Positions 1-5,103 of a stretch of 5,103 nt of DNA are shown here, one piece after another. Numbering within the stretch: the stretch's first letter is position 1; each line of letters begins with the position of its first letter. The position numbers and the translations under genes were made by a program. The DNA comes from an uncultured Simplicispira sp. (GTDB lineage Bacteria; Pseudomonadota; Gammaproteobacteria; Burkholderiales; Burkholderiaceae_C): positions 1 through 5,103 of the forward strand of contig CAIRYF010000359.1 in the NCBI GenBank assembly GCA_903882725.1, written 5' to 3'. The notes below the pieces were generated by a model. The model did not search any database. It had not been told where the DNA came from and saw only the letters and a list, made by a program, of their open reading frames with translations.

Positions 1-821
1 TGGCTTTGCCCAATGAGCGTGGCTGGCGCTGGTTTGTTGCTGCGCAGGTGCAGCGCGAAACCACCGGCAGCTACGAGGTCAACAGCGCACGCTTGCGCAG
101 TGGCCGTGCGCAAAGCGGCGACCGCATTGACCGTGCCGCATATCTGCAATACGACTACGCCAGCAGCCAAGGCGTGAGCGCACCGCCGTCCAGCAGTGCC
201 TTGAGTGCCAACTACAGCTGGACTGGACGCTACTTCAACAGCCCCAGCAACCCAACGCGTGGCTTTGGCTTGGCCTGGGAGCTGGGGGCTGGCACCACGC
301 TGACGCCCGAGCGCGACCCGTTTGTCCGCGCTACGGCACGCTGGCTGCACTTTGTGCCGCTGGGTAAAGTGGCGCTGGAGGGCACAACCGGCCGTATTGC
401 GCGCGACAGCCGACTGGCGCTGCGTGCCGAGGGCGGCGCGGTGCTGGCGCGTGATGGGGCGCAAATCCCGGTCACGCAGTTGTTTTTGACCGGTGGCGAC
501 ACCACAGTGCGCGGCTACGGCTATCGCCAAATTGGTGCGCGCACTGACAGTCAGCTGATCTATGGCGGACGTTATCTGGCCGTTGGCAGCATCGAATGGC
601 AGCGCCCCATGGTCGTGCGCGGCAACACCACCGACTGGGAAAGCACCGTGTTCGCCGACGCCGGTGCCGTAGCCGACCGGGTGGGCGATGTGACGCCGCA
701 AGTGGGCATGGGCGCTGGCGTGCGCTGGCGCAGCCCCGTCGGACCGCTGCAGGCGGATGTGGCTTACGGCTTTAAGGCGCAGGGTCTGCGTTTGCATTTG
801 CGTTTGGGATTCAATTTTTAA
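1..821 (+). CDS. tamA: TamA, outer-membrane Omp85-family barrel subunit of the TAM complex (3' part only)
   Basis: The reading frame is open from the window edge (first full codon at 3) to TAA at 819-821, so the gene starts upstream. The TTG at 6 is an internal leucine codon, and the residue numbers below count from it. Seen: alternating beta-strand sequence throughout; an NPTRGF segment at residues 82-87, typical of Omp85 barrels; VRGYGY at residues 168-173 (positions 507-524), matching the conserved (V/I)RG(Y/F) motif of the inward-folded loop 6; SPVGPLQ before the last strands; and a C-terminal strand ending LRLGFNF with a terminal Phe, a normal beta-signal recognised by the BAM machinery. 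Known of the family: TamA has three N-terminal POTRA domains and a 16-stranded barrel (bacterial surface antigen domain). The POTRA part and the first strands are missing here because of the window edge. The tamB gene immediately downstream separates this from BamA, which shares the barrel. Confidence is high for the family and good for TamA specifically. Confidence 0.93.
   Translation, partial: ALPNERGWRWFVAAQVQRETTGSYEVNSARLRSGRAQSGDRIDRAAYLQYDYASSQGVSAPPSSSALSANYSWTGRYFNSPSNPTRGFGLAWELGAGTTLTPERDPFVRATARWLHFVPLGKVALEGTTGRIARDSRLALRAEGGAVLARDGAQIPVTQLFLTGGDTTVRGYGYRQIGARTDSQLIYGGRYLAVGSIEWQRPMVVRGNTTDWESTVFADAGAVADRVGDVTPQVGMGAGVRWRSPVGPLQADVAYGFKAQGLRLHLRLGFNF
806..809 (+). promoter_or_regulatory. 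Weak Shine-Dalgarno-like GGGA upstream of tamB, inside the tamA end
   Basis: The only purine-rich match near the tamB start is GGGA within the last tamA codons, 14 bases before the ATG at 824. That is longer than the usual 5-9 base spacing, and the stretch between is AT-rich (ATTCAATTTTTAACT). Because the tamA stop ends 2 bases before the ATG, ribosomes finishing tamA could re-initiate on tamB. Inference: tamB translation is coupled to tamA rather than driven by a strong site of its own. Confidence 0.35.
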
Positions 822-823
822 CT

Positions 824-3800
824 ATGGCCACCCGCAAACCTACGCCGCCCGACGCCGGTGCTGACACCTTTGCCGCTGCCGCTGGCGGCCCGCCTGCGCT
901 TAATCCTTACGCTGCAGCCTCGGCCCGCCACCAGCCAGCGCCGCCCAAGCGCTCGCGCGGCTGGCGCGCCATCAAAGGTCTGCTGCTGTTGCTGTTGGTG
1001 GCCGCGCTGCTGCTGGCGGCGGGCGCTTGGGTATGGTCAGGTCGCAATACTTCGCTGGCAACCACGTTGGCGCAGGTGGCGCGCTGGTTGCCAGCATCAC
1101 AACAGTTGGCAACGCGCGACGTCAGTGGTTCGCTGCGCGGTGGCGGCCAGATTGGCTGGCTGCGCTGGAGCAGTTCGACCATGGTGGTCGAAGTGGACAA
1201 CGCCCGCATTGGTTGGACTTTGGCACCGCTGTTGCAGCGCAGCGTGCAACTGGGCGAAGTCCACGCCGACCGGGTGCGCATCAGCACCACCCCTGACCCT
1301 GATGCCCCACCGACTGAGCCGCTACAGTCATTGGAACTGCCGGTCAGCATCGATGTGCCGTTCAGCGTCGATGTCATTGAATGGGTGGGCCCACCCCCTG
1401 TTGAAGCGCGTGGGCTTGCGGGCCGCTACCAATACGACCGGGTACAGCACCGCTTCAACGTAGATGGCGTCGATTTGGCCCAAGGCCACTACCAACTAGC
1501 AGCCACGCTGCAAGCGCAAGCGCCCATGGCCGTGCAGGCAACGTTAGACGGGCAAGTGCGCACTGTGACGCCGGGCAGCGCGCAGCTGCTGGAGCTGGCA
1601 GCCCACGCCACGGTCAGCGGCACGCTGGCCACCGAGGCCGCGCGTTTGCAAGTGCTGGCGCAATTGCGCCCACCAGCGCTAGAGGCTGCCAATACCGCCG
1701 CCAGCGCCATGCAGGCCGACCTGCGCGCCGACATAGCGCCGTGGGCACCGCAGCCCTTACTGCAAGCCAGCACCGAGGTGCGCGCGTTGAATTTGGCGGC
1801 GCTGTGGCCCCAAGCACCCACCACCGCGCTCCAAGGCAGCGTGCAAGCCGGCCCGCAAGCTGCTGGCTGGCACATCAGCAGCCAATTGCGCAACGACCTG
1901 CCCGGCCCGTGGGACAAAGGCCGTTTACCGGTCAGCGCCATCGACGCCCAGGCCGATTACGACGGCGTGCAGTGGCACGTGCCGCAGGCCCAAGTGAGCG
2001 TGGGCAACGGCCACATCAGCGCCCAAGGCGTCTACACCGTGGCCAGCAGCGCGTTAGGAGGAACAGTCCAAGTGCAAGCGCTGAACTTGGCAGCAGTGCA
2101 TACCCAGCTGGATGCCACGCCGATCAACGGCCAGTTGCAGGCGCAAATGGACGAGGGCAGCGTGCGCTTTAACGCCGACCTGCGCGCCGCCGACCGCGCG
2201 CCGGTGCGCACTAAAGCAGCGCTGCGCATCCAAAGCGTGCGTGCTAAAGGCCAATGGAAAGCACCGCTGCTGAACTTGCAGCAATTGGACGTGGACGCCG
2301 TGCAAGCGCAATTGCGCGGCGAAAAAATCGACATCACCGTGGGCGACGCCTTGGCCGTGCGCGGCCAAATTGTCCTGACCGTACCCGGTGCCACCTTGCG
2401 CAGCAGCGGCCAGTTGGAGCAAACCGACGGCACGGGTCAATTGCAATTGAATGTGGCCTCTGCCGAGCGCGTCCAGGCGTGGCTACAGTCCTTGCCCGGC
2501 TTGTCTGGTGCCTTACAGGGCCACACCGTACAAGGCCAAGCGCATTTGGCAGCGCGCTGGCACGGCGGTTTGCGCAGCCTGCAACAGCAACTGCACAGGG
2601 CCAGTGGCACAGCGCCTGTCACCCCTGTCACCCCTGCCGCTCCTGCTGCCACAGCGGTGCGCGGCGACACCCCATTCACGCTACAAGCCACGCTGACCGC
2701 GCCGCAACTGGATGTCACTTTGGCACCTGCCGACGGCAAAGCCGCCACACCTGTCCAGTTCAGTCGTCTCAAAGCCGAGCTGTCTGGCGCACTGGCCCAA
2801 GCCACGCTGGCGCTGAATGGACAAGTCCAACTGGGCCCGCAGCGCGTTACTTTGAACACGTCCGTCAGCGGCGGCTTGGCTGCGCCGGGCACAGCGGCGC
2901 AATGGCGTGCCAGCGTGGCGGCGCTGCAGTTGCAAGTACAAGACGCGGCGCGCCCCGGCGCTTGGGCGCTGCGCCTAGAAGAACCACTGGCCGTCAGCGC
3001 CCGCACCGCACCCGGTGCCAAAGGCAGCGCCAGCGCCAGCACAGTGATTGAAGCCAGCGCTGGCCAAGCCCGCCTGAGCGGCCCGGTGCCCGGTGCCGTC
3101 GTACTGCGTTGGCAGCCACTGCGCCTACAGCCATCGGCCCAAGGCGTACAGCTGCAAACCCAAGGCGAACTGACCGGCCTGCCCATGGCGTGGGTCGATG
3201 CCTTTACCCTACCCGGAGAAAAATCATCACTGGCAGCCATGGGCTTGGCGGGCGACTTGCTATTTAACGCCCGCTGGGAAGTCAATGCCGGTGACACCCT
3301 GCGCGCCAGCGCCGTGCTGGAGCGCGCCAGTGGCGAGCTGCGCCTGCTGACAGGTGAAACCGCCAACGGACTGTCGGCCGGCGTGCGCCAAGCGCGCCTG
3401 CAATTGAGCGCCGAAGGCAGCCAACTGCGCGCCCAGCTGCAGTGGGACAGCGAACGCGCTGGCAAGCTAAACGCCCAAGCCGACAGCACGCTGACACGCC
3501 AAGGCGGCAGCTGGAGCTGGTCGCCCGACACCCCCATCAAAGCCCAGATGCGCGCCCATATGCCGGACATGGGCCTGTGGTCGGTGCTGGCACCGCCCGG
3601 CTGGCGCATCCACGGCACCTTGGATGCCGACGTGGCACTGACCGGCAGCCTGAACGCGCCGCAGTGGCAAGGCACGCTCGGCGCAGACAGCATCACCGTG
3701 CAATCGCTGCTGGACGGCGTAGATTTGAAAGATGGACGCCTGCGCGCCGCGCTGCGCGGCAATCACATCGACATCACTGAACTGAGCCTGCAAGGCGGCA

Positions 3801-4936
3801 AAGGCAGCCAAGCGCGCATCGCTGGCTACAGCGGCAACCTGACTCCCGCGCCGCAAGACGGCGGCAGTCTGCAAGGCAGCGGCACGCTGCGCTGGGGTCA
3901 GAGCAACACGGGCAAGGACACCAAAGCCGCCAGCAGCTCTGGCGTGGCGCTGGACTTCACCGCCCAACTGCGCGCGCTGCAAGTGCAGGTGCGCGCCGAC
4001 CGCCAAGCCAGCGTCTCTGGCACGCTGCGCGCCGGTTTGAAAGACAGCCAAATCACCGTGCGCGGTGACCTGAAAGTCGATCGCGCCACCATCATCCTGC
4101 CCGAGGCCTCGGCCCCGCAATTGGGCAACGATGTGGTGGTGCGATCGGCAGCCATCGATCGCGCCAATGCTGAAAAAGCCCAGCAAGCAGGCCAAAGCGC
4201 CGCCCGCGCCCAAACCGCCAAAGCGCCAGATATTGCTGTGGCGCTGAACTTGGGCAACGACTTTGCCCTGCAAGGTGCTGGCATCACCACCCGCCTAGAA
4301 GGCACGCTGGAGGTGCGCGGCAGCAGCACCCCCGACGGCCCGCCGCGCGTCACTGGCGAGGTGCGCACCGTGCAAGGGCGCTACCGCGCTTGGGGCCAAG
4401 CGATGAACGTCGAGACGGGCATTGCCCGCTTTAACGGCCCGTACAACAACCCCTCGCTCGACATCTTGGCGATTCGCCCCAACATCAGTGTGCGCGCTGG
4501 CGTCAAAGTCACCGGCAGCGCCCATGCGCTGCGTGTGCGCTTGTACTCTGACCCCGATTTGCCAGATGCCGAAAAACTATCGTGGGTCGTGACTGGCCGC
4601 AGCACCGCCGCCGGCGGTGCCGAAGCTGCGCTGCTGCAGCAGGCCGCGTTGGCCTTGTTGGGCGGTGAAGGCAGCGGCAGCGGCAATACCGCGCAGCGCT
4701 TGGGTTTGGATGAAATTGGCTTCAAAGGCCCTGGCAGCGGCAACGACACCAGCAGCGCCGCCATCACGATGGGCAAGCGCCTGTCGAGGGAGCTTTATGT
4801 CACCTACGAGCAAAGCCTGTCCGGTGCCATCGGTGCTATCTACATCTTTTACGACCTGTCTAAACGCCTGACCCTGCGCGGCCAAACTGGCACGCAAAGC
4901 GCGGTGGACATCATTTACACGGTGGATAAGGACTAG
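824..4936 (+). CDS. tamB: TamB, inner-membrane-anchored periplasm-spanning subunit of the TAM complex
   Basis: Complete gene of 1370 codons, within the 1200-1400 or so usual for the family. ATG 824 is chosen because it lies 2 bp after the tamA stop and gives a normal N-terminus. Seen: a Pro/Ala-rich cytoplasmic leader (1-40), a basic patch PKRSRGWR (41-48), then one hydrophobic helix (about 52-72) that should be an uncleaved anchor. Next comes the conserved early segment VSGSLRGGGQIGWLRW (100-115), then about 900 residues of repetitive amphipathic beta-strand sequence. A Pro/Val/Thr/Ala linker lies at 598-609. The C-terminal TamB (DUF490) domain fills roughly the last 330 residues. Its hallmarks are LNLGNDF (1141-1147), QGRYRAWGQ (1184-1192), ILAIRP (1214-1219), GVKVTG (1226-1231) and LYSDPDLP (1240-1247). 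The protein ends DIIYTVDKD, aligning with the YQFEF-type end of E. coli TamB. Known: the body folds as a hydrophobic groove (beta-taco) across the periplasm and docks on TamA; it is tied to outer-membrane protein assembly and phospholipid transport. The stop codon abuts an IS end. Confidence 0.95.
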   Translation: MATRKPTPPDAGADTFAAAAGGPPALNPYAAASARHQPAPPKRSRGWRAIKGLLLLLLVAALLLAAGAWVWSGRNTSLATTLAQVARWLPASQQLATRDVSGSLRGGGQIGWLRWSSSTMVVEVDNARIGWTLAPLLQRSVQLGEVHADRVRISTTPDPDAPPTEPLQSLELPVSIDVPFSVDVIEWVGPPPVEARGLAGRYQYDRVQHRFNVDGVDLAQGHYQLAATLQAQAPMAVQATLDGQVRTVTPGSAQLLELAAHATVSGTLATEAARLQVLAQLRPPALEAANTAASAMQADLRADIAPWAPQPLLQASTEVRALNLAALWPQAPTTALQGSVQAGPQAAGWHISSQLRNDLPGPWDKGRLPVSAIDAQADYDGVQWHVPQAQVSVGNGHISAQGVYTVASSALGGTVQVQALNLAAVHTQLDATPINGQLQAQMDEGSVRFNADLRAADRAPVRTKAALRIQSVRAKGQWKAPLLNLQQLDVDAVQAQLRGEKIDITVGDALAVRGQIVLTVPGATLRSSGQLEQTDGTGQLQLNVASAERVQAWLQSLPGLSGALQGHTVQGQAHLAARWHGGLRSLQQQLHRASGTAPVTPVTPAAPAATAVRGDTPFTLQATLTAPQLDVTLAPADGKAATPVQFSRLKAELSGALAQATLALNGQVQLGPQRVTLNTSVSGGLAAPGTAAQWRASVAALQLQVQDAARPGAWALRLEEPLAVSARTAPGAKGSASASTVIEASAGQARLSGPVPGAVVLRWQPLRLQPSAQGVQLQTQGELTGLPMAWVDAFTLPGEKSSLAAMGLAGDLLFNARWEVNAGDTLRASAVLERASGELRLLTGETANGLSAGVRQARLQLSAEGSQLRAQLQWDSERAGKLNAQADSTLTRQGGSWSWSPDTPIKAQMRAHMPDMGLWSVLAPPGWRIHGTLDADVALTGSLNAPQWQGTLGADSITVQSLLDGVDLKDGRLRAALRGNHIDITELSLQGGKGSQARIAGYSGNLTPAPQDGGSLQGSGTLRWGQSNTGKDTKAASSSGVALDFTAQLRALQVQVRADRQASVSGTLRAGLKDSQITVRGDLKVDRATIILPEASAPQLGNDVVVRSAAIDRANAEKAQQAGQSAARAQTAKAPDIAVALNLGNDFALQGAGITTRLEGTLEVRGSSTPDGPPRVTGEVRTVQGRYRAWGQAMNVETGIARFNGPYNNPSLDILAIRPNISVRAGVKVTGSAHALRVRLYSDPDLPDAEKLSWVVTGRSTAAGGAEAALLQQAALALLGGEGSGSGNTAQRLGLDEIGFKGPGSGNDTSSAAITMGKRLSRELYVTYEQSLSGAIGAIYIFYDLSKRLTLRGQTGTQSAVDIIYTVDKD
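2615..2650 (+). repeat. Four imperfect 9-bp tandem units in tamB encoding a PVT/PAA linker
   Basis: Two exact copies of CCTGTCACC (2615-2632) are followed by CCTGCCGCT and CCTGCTGCC. The units are in frame and encode PVTPVTPAAPAA (residues 598-609). The first two units are identical at DNA level, consistent with recent slippage; the last two have diverged. The unit length is a multiple of three, so copy-number change would not break the frame. The segment interrupts the beta-strand pattern and probably forms a flexible linker or loop. Confidence 0.6.
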
Positions 4937-5103
4937 GGCGTGTTATTAAAGCTAATGGAGCCATTTCATGGCACCAACCAAGTGGACGATGCTGAGGAAG
5001 CGGGTATCGAGCTTTTCATAGCGCGTTGCGACTCTTCGGTAGACTTTCATTCGCTGAAACAGGTTTTCCACCAAATGGCGCGCCCGGTATTTCAGCGCAT
5101 CAA
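4936..5103 (-). mobile_element. IS5-family insertion sequence, one terminus (rest beyond the window)
   Basis: Sequence character changes right after the tamB stop. GC falls from about 65% to about 50% (84 of 167 bases from 4937 on, counted by hand), and the - strand encodes an IS5-family transposase end. The element's end probably begins GGGCGTGTTATTAA at 4936, or GGCGTGTT at 4937, leaving about 15 bases between the terminus and the transposase stop, as is usual for small IS elements. IS5-family members often use short TA-containing targets (TA or CTAR-type). The junction reads CTAG|GGCG or CTA|GGGCG, which fits either. The opposite inverted repeat and the second target-site copy lie outside the window, so the exact boundary is unresolved and the element may be complete or truncated. 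Confidence 0.75.
4952..5103 (-). CDS. IS5-family DDE transposase, C-terminal 49 residues (partial)
   Basis: Read on the - strand from 5101 to the TAG at 4954-4952, this is 49 sense codons continuing past the window end. It is not an independent gene: there is no start, and the frame is open at the edge. Seen: an opening DALKYRARHLVENLFQRMK that carries the complete Y-(2)-R-(3)-E-(6)-K signature of IS4/IS5-type transposases, with the catalytic Glu of the DDE triad in RHLVEN. It continues RRVATRYEKLDTRFLSIVHL, a run characteristic of the IS427-like group, and ends MKWLH. Known of the family: the enzyme cuts and joins the IS ends, and many IS427-like members make the transposase from two ORFs by frameshifting, so this may be the second ORF. 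It is convergent with tamB. The visible part shows no damage, but the two other catalytic Asp residues lie outside the window, so activity cannot be judged. Confidence 0.88.
   Translation of the reverse strand, partial: DALKYRARHLVENLFQRMKVYRRVATRYEKLDTRFLSIVHLVGAMKWLH

Noticed and set aside
6..8. TTG at 6 as the start of a 271-residue protein
   Set aside because: The frame is open upstream to the window edge, and a start here would remove the POTRA domains and first barrel strands. It is an internal Leu codon of tamA.
858..1463. 201-residue open frame on the + strand overlapping the tamB start
   Set aside because: The translation has a Cys/Trp-rich run that is simply the out-of-frame reading of the tamB transmembrane Leu/Ala codons (CTG/GCG). 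It is a shadow of tamB.
2437..3762. 441-residue open frame on the - strand inside tamB
   Set aside because: It is fully antisense to a clear TamB body. Its translation is Ser/Ala/Arg/Pro/Cys-rich with no recognisable motif, as expected when high-GC coding sequence leaves the opposite strand free of stops.
4077..4166. 12-bp direct repeat TCGATCGCGCCA at 4077-4088 and 4155-4166, with a GCGATCG/CGATCGC inverted repeat at 4141-4162
   Set aside because: The direct-repeat copies are 78 bp apart and in frame, encoding similar (V/I)DRA residues. Biased codon use in a repetitive protein explains them, and no third copy or regulatory context was seen.
3467..4273. 268-residue open frame on the - strand inside tamB
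   Set aside because: It is a low-complexity Ala/Gln/Arg/His translation overlapping the conserved TamB C-terminal region. It has no family motif and no start context of note.
4960..4972. GCCAT-TTC-ATGGC inverted repeat as a terminator for tamB
   Set aside because: The stem is only 5 bp with two A-T pairs and no T-run follows. It lies within transposase codons, and an alternative overlapping stem (AATGG/CCATT) shows it is weak.

Overview
The window looks like a high-GC betaproteobacterium. By eye GC is about 65% in the coding part. The codon use and the style of the two large proteins fit Burkholderiales, perhaps Comamonadaceae. That assignment rests on family resemblance only; no marker gene is present.

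Layout: (1) positions 1-821, + strand, hold the C-terminal 272 or so residues of TamA, an Omp85-superfamily outer-membrane beta-barrel whose 5' part lies upstream of the window. (2) positions 824-4936, + strand, hold a complete tamB of 1370 codons. It starts 2 bp after the tamA stop and encodes an inner-membrane-anchored periplasmic protein with the C-terminal TamB (DUF490) domain. (3) From about 4936/4937 to the window end lies the terminus of an IS5-family insertion sequence, with the last 49 codons of its transposase on the - strand, converging on tamB.

TamA and TamB form the translocation and assembly module (TAM). TamB has one N-terminal transmembrane helix, and its long beta-rich body spans the periplasm to the TamA barrel in the outer membrane. 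The family is implicated in assembling some outer-membrane proteins and, together with YhdP and YdbH, in moving phospholipids to the outer membrane. The near-zero gene spacing suggests co-transcription and translational coupling.

This is mostly an ordinary, well-known envelope operon. The point worth a second look is the IS junction: the IS end sits directly on the tamB stop codon, so the third base of that codon may come from the IS. No sign of an undescribed system was found. No stretch over 300 bases lacks a gene.
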